Shown here piece by piece: positions 9,219-18,060 of a DNA stretch of 64,000 bases. Both the position numbers and the translations under genes were made by a program. The first letter of the stretch is position 1; the number at the start of each line of letters is the position of its first letter. The notes beneath the pieces were generated by a model, which had not been told where the DNA came from, did not search any database, and saw only the letters and a program-made list of their open reading frames with translations. The stretch spans positions 744,001 through 808,000 of the forward strand of contig NZ_RYZK01000001.1 of assembly GCF_003990645.1 (NCBI RefSeq). The letters are read 5' to 3'. Source of the DNA: Shimia sediminis. Lineage in GTDB: Bacteria > Pseudomonadota > Alphaproteobacteria > Rhodobacterales > Rhodobacteraceae.

Positions 9219-10202
9219 ATGGTACGTAGCGTGGACATTCCACTGATTATTACGGATCAGTTTTCGTTGTTTGGCTATGCTGTGGCGGCCGAGTTGTTCC
9301 GCTTTGCCAATGCAGAGCTTGGCCAGCCAATGTATCTGACAAGGCCCGTATCGATCAGCCCGGGGCTGGTGACATGTTCCAACGGGACGGAAATCAACGT
9401 CACCACGGGGTTGCGGGACATGCCCAGGCCCGGGGTTGTCGTGTTGTGTTCCAACGCAAAGACGGATCATGCCAGTTTTCCGCCCAGGCTGATTGCCTGG
9501 CTGCGGTCCCAGCATCGGCGCGGGGCGTCGATCTGTGCGCTGGGGTCTGCGGTATGGGCTGTGGCCCACTCTGGTCTGCTGGATGGCCGCAGCTGCGCCG
9601 CCCATTGGAGCGAACTGGCCGTTCTGAAACGCAGGTTTCCCGACGTGTCGTTCACGCGCAAACCCTTTACCGCGTCTGACGACATCTGGGTGTGCTCCGG
9701 CGGCGACAGCGTGGCCGACATGCTGCTGCATTTTCTGAGCGGGCGTCACGGGTCGGAATTCTCTGCAAGCCTGCGCCGGCAATTGATCCTGAAACCGACT
9801 CTGATTGGCACGGACCAATCCGATTTGATGTTTCATGACAGGGCCTCGGACATGGAGCTGACTGCCGAGAGGTTTCTGGCACTGGTCGAGGCCAACATCG
9901 AAAAGCCTCTGGCCCTGTCCGAAATATGCAAACGGCTGGAGATTCCGCACCGAACGCTTAACAGGTATTGCCATGCCCTGCTCCGACAATCGCCAAAGGA
10001 CGTCTACCTTACAGCGCGGCTGCGCCAGGCCCAGGCCCTGTTGACGGGAACCCGCCTGTCGGTCGGCGACATCGCTGCAGCTTGCGGGTTTCGCACCGCG
10101 GGGCATTTCTCGCAGGTTTTCGCGGCAAGGCTGGGCTGCACGCCTTCTGCGTTTCGAAGCAGGCCTGACGCGCCACGCCAGACCATTGGGTCAGTGGGGT
10201 AA
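9219..10202 (+). CDS. GlxA-family transcriptional regulator (DJ-1/PfpI-like + AraC HTH)
   Basis: A 327-residue protein. Residues 5-190 resemble the DJ-1/PfpI (class I amidotransferase-like) domain of GlxA/GbdR/CdhR regulators, including GASICALGSAVWAVAHSGLL and AAHWSEL. The C-terminal ~100 residues are an AraC double HTH (LALSEICKRLEIPHRTLNRYC and LSVGDIAAACGFRTAGHFSQVF). Relatives in Pseudomonas respond to choline, betaine or carnitine metabolites. Divergent placement suggests it controls betC. The ATG at 9219 lies 2 nt after the last TGGYCA box and has no Shine-Dalgarno, so a GTG at 9231 is a possible alternative start. Confidence 0.82.
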   Translation: MVRSVDIPLIITDQFSLFGYAVAAELFRFANAELGQPMYLTRPVSISPGLVTCSNGTEINVTTGLRDMPRPGVVVLCSNAKTDHASFPPRLIAWLRSQHRRGASICALGSAVWAVAHSGLLDGRSCAAHWSELAVLKRRFPDVSFTRKPFTASDDIWVCSGGDSVADMLLHFLSGRHGSEFSASLRRQLILKPTLIGTDQSDLMFHDRASDMELTAERFLALVEANIEKPLALSEICKRLEIPHRTLNRYCHALLRQSPKDVYLTARLRQAQALLTGTRLSVGDIAAACGFRTAGHFSQVFAARLGCTPSAFRSRPDAPRQTIGSVG

Positions 10203-10234
10203 TCCGACCTGTTGCCCAGAGGGCAAGGCCGGTT

Positions 10235-10459
10235 TCAGCCCGCTTTTGCCGACAGGTTCCGAGCAGCCTTGAGCACCAAAACCACCCAAGGCGCCCCATG
10301 CAGCACAAGGTCAAACCAGTCGACAGGTTTCACCAGGTCAGCGGCGACCAGCATCCTGAGCTTCTCCCAGATGTGCGGTTCAGGCGTAAAGGGCGCAAGG
10401 CCAAGGGTCAGGGCCACGAGGATCACCAGGGTCCACGACAGTTTGTCCAACACGTTCAT
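10235..10459 (-). CDS. small membrane protein, function unknown
   Basis: A 74-residue protein with two hydrophobic segments (LSWTLVILVALTLGLAPF near the N-terminus and WFDLVLHGAPWVVLVLKAA near the C-terminus) joined by a short amphipathic stretch (EKLRMLVAADLVKPVD). The ATG at 10459 has AGAGGA at good spacing; a TTG two codons upstream is less likely. I recall similar short proteins in Roseobacters labelled as transporter subunits, but the sequence itself supports only a small inner-membrane protein. It lies just downstream of a tRNA-Asp gene on the same strand. Confidence 0.6.
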   Translation of the reverse strand: MNVLDKLSWTLVILVALTLGLAPFTPEPHIWEKLRMLVAADLVKPVDWFDLVLHGAPWVVLVLKAARNLSAKAG

Positions 10460-10482
10460 CGGCAATCCTCTGGGGAAGAAAG

Positions 10483-10559
10483 TGGCGCGGTTGACGGGGC
10501 TCGAACCCGCGACCCCCGGCGTGACAGGCCGGTACTCTAACCAACTGAGCTACAACCGC
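10483..10559 (-). tRNA. tRNA-Asp (GTC)
   Basis: 77 nt including an encoded CCA. The minus strand starts GCGGTTGTAGCTCAGTTGG; the anticodon loop CTGTCAC gives GTC; TTCGAGCCC T-loop and matching acceptor CAACCGC are present. Identical over its full length to the copy at 10610-10686. Confidence 0.95.
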
Positions 10560-10609
10560 GCATTGCCTTTCGGCGCGTCCCTATTGCCGGGGACCAAGGC
10601 TGGTAGTGG

Positions 10610-10686
10610 TGGCGCGGTTGACGGGGCTCGAACCCGCGACCCCCGGCGTGACAGGCCGGTACTCTAACCAACTGAGCTACAACCGC
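10610..10686 (-). tRNA. tRNA-Asp (GTC), second copy
   Basis: Same 77-nt gene as its neighbour, separated from it by 50 nt, with CCA encoded. The two are probably co-transcribed from a promoter beyond 10690. Confidence 0.95.
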
Positions 10687-11221
10687 TCACTACCCGCGTC
10701 AGGGCCATGCCCGTCAGCGTGAGCCGTGGTTTATGCCGCCCCGCATGGCGCGTCAAGCGGATTAAGTGGGGCAGTTTGATATTTTTTTGTCGCTCTTGTC
10801 GGACGTTATTTTGCCTGCGCGACTTGGTCGATCACCAAAGCGTGCTGCAATACCGATACGCCGTCTCAAGGAGGGAAATACAAAGATGTCTCACCCCAAG
10901 GTCGTGGCCTGTGCCATATCGCATTTTGTGTCAGCAAAAGCGCAGCTGGACATCTGAGGAGACACTCTCAGAAGCTTGCCAAGCTACAGCACCAAGGGTC
11001 TATACGTGCTTTGTGGTCGGCCGGTGCGTTCCCTGTTGAGAATTGAACATTTGGGCTTTTGAGATACGGTCCAAAGCTGTATTTCAAGTGCTACAAGGTG
11101 AAATGCCTTAGATTCGCCACGGGGAACGCCATTGAAAAGCCCCAGTTGGCAGATTAGTATTTTCGCGGGCGGGCGCCTGGTTGCGTGATGTCCTAACAAA
11201 AAATTTGATGCGAGTAGTGAT
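10687..11221. other. 535-bp gap between tRNA-Asp and galU
   Basis: No conserved gene is recognised. The gap should contain the tRNA promoter (minus) and the galU promoter (plus). One short frame with a strong ribosome binding site lies at 10886-10957 (separate entry). A small dyad TTGGT-CGATC-ACCAA occurs near 10824. Nothing else could be supported. Confidence 0.5.
10886..10957 (+). CDS. possible 23-residue peptide ORF with strong Shine-Dalgarno
   Basis: An ATG at 10886 is preceded by AAGGAGG at about 10-nt spacing, the strongest ribosome binding site in this gap. The frame encodes 23 residues beginning MSHPKVVACAISHF and ends at TGA 10955-10957. It could be a small protein or a leader peptide ahead of galU, whose start is about 265 nt downstream, but no terminator/antiterminator pair is evident. 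A chance match is possible. Confidence 0.3.
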   Translation: MSHPKVVACAISHFVSAKAQLDI

Positions 11222-12115
11222 ATGCGTAAGAAGGTAACCAAGGCGATTTTTCCCGTCGCGGGGCTTGGAACACGGTTTCTCCCGGCAACCAAGGCCATTC
11301 CCAAAGAGATTATGACGCTGGTGGATCGCCCTTTGATCCAATACGCAATTGATGAGGCCCGCGAGGCCGGGATCAAGGAATTCATTTTTGTGACCTCGCG
11401 CGGCAAGAGCGCGCTGGAGGATTATTTTGACCATGCGCCGCAGCTGGAACAGGAGCTGCGCAAGAAAGACAAGAAGGACCTGATGCAGGTCCTGAAATCC
11501 ACCTATATGGACAGCGGCGCGATTGCCTATATCCGCCAGCACCGGGCCCTGGGTCTGGGGCATGCGGTGCATTGTGCCCGCCGCCTGATCGCAAACGAAC
11601 CCTTTGCGGTGATCCTGCCTGACGACGTGATTGACGGCGAACAGGGGTGCCTGAAACAGATGGTCGACGCCTATGAAGAGACCGGCGGCTGCATGGTCGC
11701 CGCCATGGAGGTGCCGCCTGAGAAAGCATCGTCCTATGGTGTTCTCGATGTTGCTGACGACATGGGGTCACTGGTGTCGGTCAAGGGCATGGTTGAAAAA
11801 CCCAAAGCAGAAGAGGCGCCGTCCAACCTCGCAGTGATCGGACGCTATATCCTGACACCGAGCGTGCTGCGCAACCTGAGCAAACAGGACGCCGGCGCTG
11901 GCGGGGAAATCCAGCTGACCGACGCGATTGCCAAGGAGATTGGTGGAGAACAGGGCGTCTACGGGTTCCGCTTTCGCGGTCAACGCTATGATTGCGGCTC
12001 GAAGTCCGGGTTCCTGCAGGCCACCGTGGCCTTTGGTCTGGCCCGTGACGAGTTGCGCGATGATCTGATGGCCTATCTCGACGAGCTTGCCGCAACGCGC
12101 AAAGCGGCCGAGTAA
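11222..12115 (+). CDS. galU: UTP--glucose-1-phosphate uridylyltransferase
   Basis: A 297-residue nucleotidyltransferase with the GalU signature GLGTRFLPATKAIPKEIM at the N-terminus, followed by VDRPLIQYAIDEA, and catalytic-region motifs ILPDDVIDGE and EKPKAEEAPSNLAVIGRYIL. It makes UDP-glucose for exopolysaccharide and lipopolysaccharide synthesis. galE follows 35 nt downstream on the same strand, so the two form a UDP-glucose/UDP-galactose operon. The Shine-Dalgarno is weak. Confidence 0.96.
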   Translation: MRKKVTKAIFPVAGLGTRFLPATKAIPKEIMTLVDRPLIQYAIDEAREAGIKEFIFVTSRGKSALEDYFDHAPQLEQELRKKDKKDLMQVLKSTYMDSGAIAYIRQHRALGLGHAVHCARRLIANEPFAVILPDDVIDGEQGCLKQMVDAYEETGGCMVAAMEVPPEKASSYGVLDVADDMGSLVSVKGMVEKPKAEEAPSNLAVIGRYILTPSVLRNLSKQDAGAGGEIQLTDAIAKEIGGEQGVYGFRFRGQRYDCGSKSGFLQATVAFGLARDELRDDLMAYLDELAATRKAAE

Positions 12116-12150
12116 GCCCCCCCCTGCCCTATCCAAGGAGCTTGGCCCCT

Positions 12151-13134
12151 TTGTCACATGTTCTTGTTACTGGCGGTGCTGGTTACATCGGGTCGCACGC
12201 CTGCAAGGCCCTAAAGCTGGCGGGTTTTACGCCGGTCACCTTTGACAACCTATGTACCGGCTGGGAAGACGCGGTCAAATTCGGCCCCTTCGAACACGGA
12301 GATCTCATGGACCGCGCCCGGCTGGACGCGGTCTTTGCCCAATATGCCCCCGTGGCCGTGATGCATTTCGCGGCGCTCAGCCAGGTGGGCGAGAGCATGG
12401 CGGAGCCGGGGAAATACTGGCTCAACAACGCTGGCGGATCCCTGAACCTGATCGAGGCGGCCACAGCGGCGGGCTGTGAGAACTTTGTGTTTTCCTCGAC
12501 CTGTGCCACCTACGGCGAGCATGACAATGTGCTCTTGGATGAGAGCATCGAACAGCATCCGATCAACGCCTATGGCGCCTCGAAACGCGCGATTGAGGAC
12601 ATGCTGAAGGATTTTGAGGCGGCCAAGGGTCTGCGCCATGTGATCTTTCGCTATTTCAACGTGGCGGGCGGTGATCCCGAGGGCGAAATCGGTGAATTCC
12701 ACCGGCCCGAGACGCATTTGATCCCGCTGATGCTGGATGCAATTGACGGGCGGCGCGATGCGCTGACCATCTACGGCACCGATTATGACACCCCGGATGG
12801 CACCTGCATCCGCGACTATGTACATGTCTGCGATCTGGTTGAGGCGCATATTCTGGGGTTGCGGTGGCTGTTGGACGGCAAACCGTCCGAGGTGTTTAAC
12901 CTCGGCACCGGCAAGGGGTTTTCCGTGCGCGAGGTCATCGACCAATCCCGTGCCGTCACCAACCGTGACGTGCCCTACGAAGAAGGCCCCCGCCGCGCCG
13001 GAGACTGCACCAAGCTGGTGTCCGGTTCGACCAAGGCTGAAAAGGTGCTGGGCTGGGCCCCGACACGCTCAACCATGAAAGACATGGTCGCCGACGCCTG
13101 GCGCTGGCACCAGACGGGGCATTACGAGAAATAG
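12151..13134 (+). CDS. galE: UDP-glucose 4-epimerase (TTG start)
   Basis: An extended SDR enzyme that interconverts UDP-glucose and UDP-galactose. Seen: NAD-binding GGAGYIGSHA at the N-terminus, SSTCATYGEHD, catalytic Y-x3-K in YGASKRAIEDM, and NVAGGDPEGEIGE. There is no ATG at the N-terminus. AAGGAG at 12135-12140 is correctly spaced for the TTG at 12151 (protein begins MSHVLVTGG), whereas a TTG at 12142 would be too close. This unusual start may lower translation relative to galU. A terminator follows. Confidence 0.94.
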   Translation: MSHVLVTGGAGYIGSHACKALKLAGFTPVTFDNLCTGWEDAVKFGPFEHGDLMDRARLDAVFAQYAPVAVMHFAALSQVGESMAEPGKYWLNNAGGSLNLIEAATAAGCENFVFSSTCATYGEHDNVLLDESIEQHPINAYGASKRAIEDMLKDFEAAKGLRHVIFRYFNVAGGDPEGEIGEFHRPETHLIPLMLDAIDGRRDALTIYGTDYDTPDGTCIRDYVHVCDLVEAHILGLRWLLDGKPSEVFNLGTGKGFSVREVIDQSRAVTNRDVPYEEGPRRAGDCTKLVSGSTKAEKVLGWAPTRSTMKDMVADAWRWHQTGHYEK

Positions 13135-13172
13135 CTGAAAGGTTTCTGGATCTGCGCGTCCAGCATCCTGTG

Positions 13173-13199
13173 CCCCGGCCTATTGGCTGGGGACTTTTG
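13173..13199 (+). terminator. terminator of galU-galE
   Basis: CCCCGGCC (13173-13180), TATT loop, GGCTGGGG (13185-13192), then ACTTTTGC. Confidence 0.65.
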
Positions 13200-13324
13200 C
13201 TTTGCGGGCCGGGGCCATGGTGCTCGGGTGTCGATAGCCACCACGAGAGTCGATTGGGCGCGTGCAACCCAAGCAGTCGACAGACAAGCGGCGCTTTTGA
13301 AAGCAGGATTTTCAGGGGGTTTGA

Positions 13325-13400
<76 letters not shown>

Positions 13401-13484
13401 GGTGGGCGGGTATTTAGCCGGTGTTTGAGACATGTGCAAGAGCCAAGATGCGGGTTTTTTGAAATTGACGAAAGATAGCTGAGC

Positions 13485-13967
13485 ATGACCAATGGGGGCA
13501 TGACTTTTGACCCTGCCAAGCACCAGATGCACCCGCCCCGCCCCTTTGCCGAGTTCTGTATTGGCGAGGTGTTTCGCGCCCCGTCCCGCACCATGACCGA
13601 TGGCGTTTTTGCGGCGTTTCAGGCTGCCAGTGGTGACAATCACCCGATTCACTATGACCGCGCCTACCTGCGGCGCATGGGGCACGCCGACCTGATGGCC
13701 CATGGCTATCAGACGCTGATACAGGCTGCGATCGGGGCCAGCCCGCTGGCCCATGAAATGGGAGAGGCGCTGATCGGGTTCATCGAGCAATCCTCGCGCT
13801 TTCTGAAGCCGGTCTATTGCGGAGACACGCTCTACCCGGAATTTGAGGTCACCGAGCTAAAGCCGGGCGCGACCACCGGTGTGCTGACAGTGGCCATCCG
13901 CATCCACAATCAGGAGGGCGCGCTGGTGGTCGAGGGGCATCAGTCATACTTGATGCGGCTAACATGA
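13485..13967 (+). CDS. MaoC-like hotdog-fold dehydratase family protein
   Basis: A 160-residue single-hotdog protein. The MaoC hydratase motif is seen as AASGDNHPIHYDRAYLRRMGHADLMAHGYQ, with catalytic Asp and His in the D-x4-H pattern (DNHPIH). Family members hydrate enoyl-thioesters or dehydrate 3-hydroxyacyl thioesters. No acyl-CoA metabolism genes are adjacent, so the substrate is unknown. The start is uncertain: ATG 13485 or ATG 13500 (MTFDPAKHQMH), neither with a strong Shine-Dalgarno. It lies between two tRNA-Val genes on the opposite strand. Confidence 0.8.
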   Translation: MTNGGMTFDPAKHQMHPPRPFAEFCIGEVFRAPSRTMTDGVFAAFQAASGDNHPIHYDRAYLRRMGHADLMAHGYQTLIQAAIGASPLAHEMGEALIGFIEQSSRFLKPVYCGDTLYPEFEVTELKPGATTGVLTVAIRIHNQEGALVVEGHQSYLMRLT

Positions 13968-13970
13968 AAA

Positions 13971-13998
13971 AAACGCGCCCCGATCAGGGACGCGTTTT
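13971..13998 (+). terminator. terminator after the MaoC-like gene
   Basis: AAACGCGCCC, GATCA-type loop, GGGACGCGTTTT; near-perfect stem with flanking A and T runs 3 nt after the stop codon. Confidence 0.7.
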
Positions 13999-14007
13999 GC
14001 GGAATTC

Positions 14008-14082
14008 TGGTGGGTGATAAGAGATTTGAACTCCTGACATCTTCGATGTGAACGAAGCGCTCTACCACTGAGCTAATCACCC
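14008..14082 (-). tRNA. tRNA-Val (CAC)
   Basis: 75 nt with CCA. Minus strand starts GGGTGATTAGCTCAGTGG; anticodon loop TTCACAT gives CAC. It closely resembles the tRNA-Val(TAC) about 600 bp away, suggesting an old duplication. Confidence 0.93.
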
Positions 14083-14101
14083 GGTAGCGCGCTATCTAGC
14101 T

Positions 14102-14506
14102 TCACTCCGCAGCGTCTGCAACCCCATCGCCGTCATCTTTTTTGGCCTCTGGCTGGCGGATACGTGCGGTGATCACGGTGCCGTTGGCAAGCTCTTTGGA
14201 CTTCTGGATCTTGACCTTGCCAAGCGGGCGCAGATTCAGGTCACGCCCTTCGGCCAGAGCCTCACCCAGCACGGCGAGCGCCGCCTCGATGGCGGGCTTT
14301 GCGAATTTCTTTTTGACGCCGGACCGTTCTACCACTGCATCGACGAGGTCTGTTTTCTTGAGATCCGGAGCAGAGACCACGGGGGATTTTTCCTGAACCA
14401 CCACCGCTGCAGCCTTGGGGGCTGCAGGGGCCGCTGGCTTGCGGGTGGTCTTTGTCTTGGGTGCACTGGTCGTCTTGCGTCCGCTCGTCGTTGTTGTCCT
14501 GGCCAT
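14102..14506 (-). CDS. HU/IHF-family DNA-binding protein with basic Ala/Lys/Thr-rich N-terminal tail
   Basis: A 134-residue protein. Residues 1-50 are low complexity and basic (TTTTSGRKTTSAPKTKTTRKPAAPAAP in part), like histone H1-type tails. The remainder fits an HU-like fold: DLVDAVVERSGVKKKFAKPAIEAALAVLGEAL, then LRPLGKVKIQKSKELANGTVITARIRQP, where the usual GFG(T/S)F turn is replaced by LRPLGKV. It probably binds DNA non-specifically in the nucleoid. Start at 14506 is chosen because GAGG lies 9 nt upstream; ATG 14512 is too close to it. Family assignment is good, precise role inferred. Confidence 0.75.
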   Translation of the reverse strand: MARTTTTSGRKTTSAPKTKTTRKPAAPAAPKAAAVVVQEKSPVVSAPDLKKTDLVDAVVERSGVKKKFAKPAIEAALAVLGEALAEGRDLNLRPLGKVKIQKSKELANGTVITARIRQPEAKKDDGDGVADAAE

Positions 14507-14644
14507 TGCCATACCTCGCCATTGTTGCCTGTTTGGAAACAGATTAGCAGCAATAGCCCCGTCGCACCACAGTCTCTGTTGACAGAAGGCGATAAATGCG
14601 AAAGCTTTTTTAAGTACATAATTTTCTGTTGGGGGATACAAAAC

Positions 14645-14833
14645 ATGAAGCGAACTGCCATCGCATCCATGCTGGTCATTTCATTGATGGGCACGTCGGC
14701 TGTAGCCGGGTCCACAAAGGCACCGATCATCTCGTCGCAATCCGTGGCCGAAGATGCCAGCCAACCGACGGCAAACGACATGGTTATCCTGGTGGCGGCC
14801 ATCGCCATTGCCATGGCAATTGTGTCGAGGTAA
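14645..14833 (+). CDS. small exported/membrane protein, unknown
   Basis: A 62-residue protein. Residues 1-22 resemble a signal peptide (MKRTAIASMLVISLMGTSAVAG), and residues 46-60 are hydrophobic (MVILVAAIAIAMAIV), ending SR. GGGGGA precedes the ATG at good spacing. The mature form may be a short membrane-anchored peptide. Divergent from the HU-like gene. No family recognised; it is reported because the start signal and composition look genuine. Confidence 0.5.
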   Translation: MKRTAIASMLVISLMGTSAVAGSTKAPIISSQSVAEDASQPTANDMVILVAAIAIAMAIVSR

Positions 14834-14983
14834 CCAGGCCGACGCTGGGTTTGTAGCCACGGCGTCTCACTCGAACGCGCATCCGTGGTTGACGCGGGGG
14901 ATCGGCTGGATGTGACTCTGGCGGGGCGTTAGGGGCTGCGCACGATGGCATCCGCTGCCATCAGGGCCTGCGAGACCACAGAC

Positions 14984-15013
14984 AAAAAAGGCGCGGAAAC
15001 CTCCGCGCCTTTT
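14984..15013 (-). terminator. terminator of lon
   Basis: GGCGCGGA and TCCGCGCC arms; read on the minus strand the stem is followed by TTTTTT. It lies 25 nt after the lon stop codon. Confidence 0.8.
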
Positions 15014-15037
15014 GTATTGTAAACCGGGTGTGCCGGG

Positions 15038-17434
15038 TCAGTGCGCCGTGGCCCCTGCCCCGCCATCCTTGGCGAGCGCCGCTGCGGCCTCGGCCGCCTC
15101 ATCCCATTCCACCGCTTCCGGCTCACCGACCAGCGCCAGTTTCAGCACCTCGGAGACATGGGTGACCGGGATGATGTCCAACCCGTCTTTGACGTTGTCG
15201 GGAATCTCGGCGAGATCCTTTTCGTTCTCTTCCGGTATCAATACGGTCTTGATACCGCCACGCAGAGCCGCCAGCAGTTTCTCTTTCAAACCTCCAATCG
15301 GCATCGCATTGCCACGCAGAGAGACTTCGCCAGTCATGGCAATGTCCTTGCGCACCGGAATACCGGTCAACACGGAAACAATCGAGGTCACCATGGCCAG
15401 ACCCGCCGAGGGGCCATCCTTGGGCGTCGCGCCATCCGGTACGTGCACGTGAATGTCCCACTTTTCGAACTGCGGTGGCTTCACACCGATCTTAGGTGAG
15501 ATCGACCGCACATAGGACGAGGCCGCGTCGATGGATTCCTTCATCACATCGCCCAGCTTGCCAGTGGTCTTCATTCGTCCCTTGCCCGGCAGACGCAGAG
15601 CTTCGATTGACAGAAGATCGCCGCCCACGCTGGTCCAGGCGAGGCCGGTGACAACGCCCACCTGATCGGCCTGTTCGGCCAGACCATAGCGGAATTTCTT
15701 GACGCCGAGGAAGTCATCGACATTCTCGCCGGTCACGACCACCTGTTCGGCGTCCTTCTTGACGATCTTGGTCACGGCTTTCCGCGCCAGCTTGGCAATC
15801 TCGCGTTCCAGGTTCCGCACGCCCGCCTCGCGGGTGTAGCGCTGGATGACCTCGGTCAGCGCCTCATCGGTGATCTCGAACTCGCCCTTTTTCAGACCGT
15901 GGTTCTTGACCTGCTTGTCGATCAGGTGCTGTTTCGCGATCTCGCGCTTTTCATCCTCGGTATAGCCCGCAAGCGTGATGATCTCCATCCGGTCCAGCAA
16001 GGGTCCGGGCATGTTGTACGAGTTCGCCGTGGTCAGGAACATCACGTTCGAGAGGTCATACTCCACCTCGAGATAGTGATCGACAAAGGTGCCGTTCTGT
16101 TCCGGATCCAACACCTCGAGCATGGCGGAGGCCGGGTCACCCCGGAAATCCTGCCCCATCTTGTCGATTTCATCGAGCAGGATCAGCGGGTTGGTGGTCT
16201 TCGCCTTTTTCAGCGCCTGGATGATCTTACCGGGCATCGAGCCGATATAGGTCCGACGGTGACCGCGAATCTCGGATTCATCACGCACCCCACCCAACGA
16301 GATGCGAATGAACTCGCGCCCCGTGGCCTTGGCAACCGATTTCCCAAGCGAGGTCTTACCCACGCCCGGAGGGCCAACCAGGCACAGGATCGGACCCTTG
16401 AGTTTCGACGAGCGCTGTTGCACGGCGAGATACTCAACGATGCGTTCCTTGACCTTTTCCAGACCATAGTGGTCGTTGTCCAACACCTCTTGCGCCTTGT
16501 TGAGGTCCTTCTTGACGCGGCCGCGCTTGCCCCACGGGATGCTGAGCATCCAGTCGAGATAGTTGCGCACCACGGTCGCCTCGGCGCTCATCGGGGACAT
16601 GTTTTTGAGCTTTTTCAGCTCGGCGTCAGCCTTTTCCTTGGCTTCCTTGGACAGCTTGGTCTCAGAGATCTTCGCTTCCAGCTCGGCCACTTCGTTCGAG
16701 CCGTCCTCGCCATCACCCAGCTCTTTCTGAATGGCCTTCATCTGCTCATTCAGATAATACTCGCGCTGGGTCTTCTCCATCTGGGATTTGACGCGGGTCT
16801 TGATCTTTTTCTCGACCTGCAGGACCGACATTTCGCCCTGCATCAGGCCATAGACCTTTTCCAGACGCTCGCTGACCGAGAGCGTTTCCAGAAGCTCCTG
16901 CTTCTGCTCCACTTCGATGCCGAGGTGCCCCGAGACGAGATCAGCCAGCTTGGCCGGTTCCACGGTTTCCGCAACAGCGTTCAGCGCCTCTTCGGGGATG
17001 TTCTTCTTGACCTTGGCGTAGCGCTCGAACTCATCGCCCACGGTGCGCAAAAGCGCCTCGATGGTGGCGGGATCGCCGGGAAGTTCGCTGAGATACTCGG
17101 CGCGGGCCTCGAAGAAATCTTCGTTCTCGAGGAAATCGGTTATCTGCACACGCGCCACACCCTCGACCAGCACCTTGACGGTGCCATCGGGCAGTTTCAG
17201 CAGTTGCAGCACATTGGCCAGCACGCCGGCGCGATAGATGTCTTCGGCTTCCGGGTCGTCCTGGGCGGGGTCAATCTGGCTCGACAGCAGAATTTGCTTG
17301 TCGTCCTGCATCACCTCTTCCAGCGCGCGCACGGATTTCTCGCGGCCCACGAAGAGCGGCACGATCATGTGCGGGAACACGACGATGTCGCGCAATGGCA
17401 GCACTGGGTAGGATGCGTTCAGGGGGTCTAACAT
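15038..17434 (-). CDS. lon: ATP-dependent protease La
   Basis: A 798-residue Lon protease, normal length. The N-terminal LON substrate domain begins YPVLPLRDIVVFPHMIVPLFVGR. The AAA+ domain has Walker A GPPGVGKTSLGKS and Walker B PLILLDEIDKM. The C-terminal serine-lysine protease domain has the nucleophile in DGPSAGLAMVTS and the lysine in GGLKEKLLAALRGGIKT. It degrades misfolded and regulatory proteins in the cytosol. AAGGACTGAGC precedes the ATG. No heat-shock promoter was identified with confidence in the 209-bp upstream gap. Single gene with its own terminator. Confidence 0.98.
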   Translation of the reverse strand: MLDPLNASYPVLPLRDIVVFPHMIVPLFVGREKSVRALEEVMQDDKQILLSSQIDPAQDDPEAEDIYRAGVLANVLQLLKLPDGTVKVLVEGVARVQITDFLENEDFFEARAEYLSELPGDPATIEALLRTVGDEFERYAKVKKNIPEEALNAVAETVEPAKLADLVSGHLGIEVEQKQELLETLSVSERLEKVYGLMQGEMSVLQVEKKIKTRVKSQMEKTQREYYLNEQMKAIQKELGDGEDGSNEVAELEAKISETKLSKEAKEKADAELKKLKNMSPMSAEATVVRNYLDWMLSIPWGKRGRVKKDLNKAQEVLDNDHYGLEKVKERIVEYLAVQQRSSKLKGPILCLVGPPGVGKTSLGKSVAKATGREFIRISLGGVRDESEIRGHRRTYIGSMPGKIIQALKKAKTTNPLILLDEIDKMGQDFRGDPASAMLEVLDPEQNGTFVDHYLEVEYDLSNVMFLTTANSYNMPGPLLDRMEIITLAGYTEDEKREIAKQHLIDKQVKNHGLKKGEFEITDEALTEVIQRYTREAGVRNLEREIAKLARKAVTKIVKKDAEQVVVTGENVDDFLGVKKFRYGLAEQADQVGVVTGLAWTSVGGDLLSIEALRLPGKGRMKTTGKLGDVMKESIDAASSYVRSISPKIGVKPPQFEKWDIHVHVPDGATPKDGPSAGLAMVTSIVSVLTGIPVRKDIAMTGEVSLRGNAMPIGGLKEKLLAALRGGIKTVLIPEENEKDLAEIPDNVKDGLDIIPVTHVSEVLKLALVGEPEAVEWDEAAEAAAALAKDGGAGATAH

Positions 17435-17643
17435 GCTCAGTCCTTGTTCTTGGCAAAACAGCGCGGGTCCCTAATCTAGGCAACCCATGGGCCATTTCCG
17501 TTTCCTGGGTGATTAAACTGGGGTTATGCCCCCCATTTTTCAACCATTCCAGATGGTGCGGGACAGAATGCCTGTGTGTGCAAGGAGGTGCAAGCGGGCT
17601 TTGTGGTTAATCCACAGGAAAGTGTAGCGACAATTGAGATCGT

Positions 17644-18048
17644 TCACTTCATGCGTGAAAACTGAATCGCTAAAAGTACCAACATACCCCCCGCAACCAA
17701 CATGTAATTGCCCAGGTTTCCGAATGCACCCTGACTAAAGTGCACAAAACCGCCGCCAGCCACCGCAAACAAACTCACTGCTCCAAAGACAGGGCGACGC
17801 CGGGATAGGTTCCACGCAAACAGTCCCAAAAGGACCCAGAGCCACCAACTGGAAATTGAGCCTAGCCCTTTCAACCACTCGGAGAAACTTGGGTTAAGAT
17901 CGTCCAAGAAAAGTGAGCCAACCGAGTAAAAAACAAAAATGAGTGTCCAATTGAGCATTGGAGTTAGGTTAATTAGAGTTCCGACGAACGCCACTATCAG
18001 GCCTGCCATTCTGGTTGGCCGCGCAAGAGCTTTGAAACTATTTTCCAC
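17644..18048 (-). CDS. hypothetical membrane protein downstream of tgt
   Basis: A roughly 134-residue protein with four hydrophobic segments (around GLIVAFVGTLINLTPML, WTLIFVFYSVGSLFL, WWLWVLLGLFAW and YMLVAGGMLVLLAIQF) and a basic C-terminus. Start uncertain: GTG 18048 is chosen because AGGA overlapping the tgt stop region is suitably spaced; TTG 18054 and ATG 18009 are alternatives. Its base composition is visibly more AT-rich than its neighbours, hinting at later acquisition. No family recognised. It could be translated as a second gene of a tgt transcript. Confidence 0.5.
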   Translation of the reverse strand: MENSFKALARPTRMAGLIVAFVGTLINLTPMLNWTLIFVFYSVGSLFLDDLNPSFSEWLKGLGSISSWWLWVLLGLFAWNLSRRRPVFGAVSLFAVAGGGFVHFSQGAFGNLGNYMLVAGGMLVLLAIQFSRMK

Positions 18049-18060
18049 TAACAAATTTTC

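Noticed and set aside
15899-17431. A 510-codon open frame antisense to lon
   Set aside because: It mirrors lon codons in a GC-rich genome, its protein has no recognisable domain, and lon is certain on the other strand.
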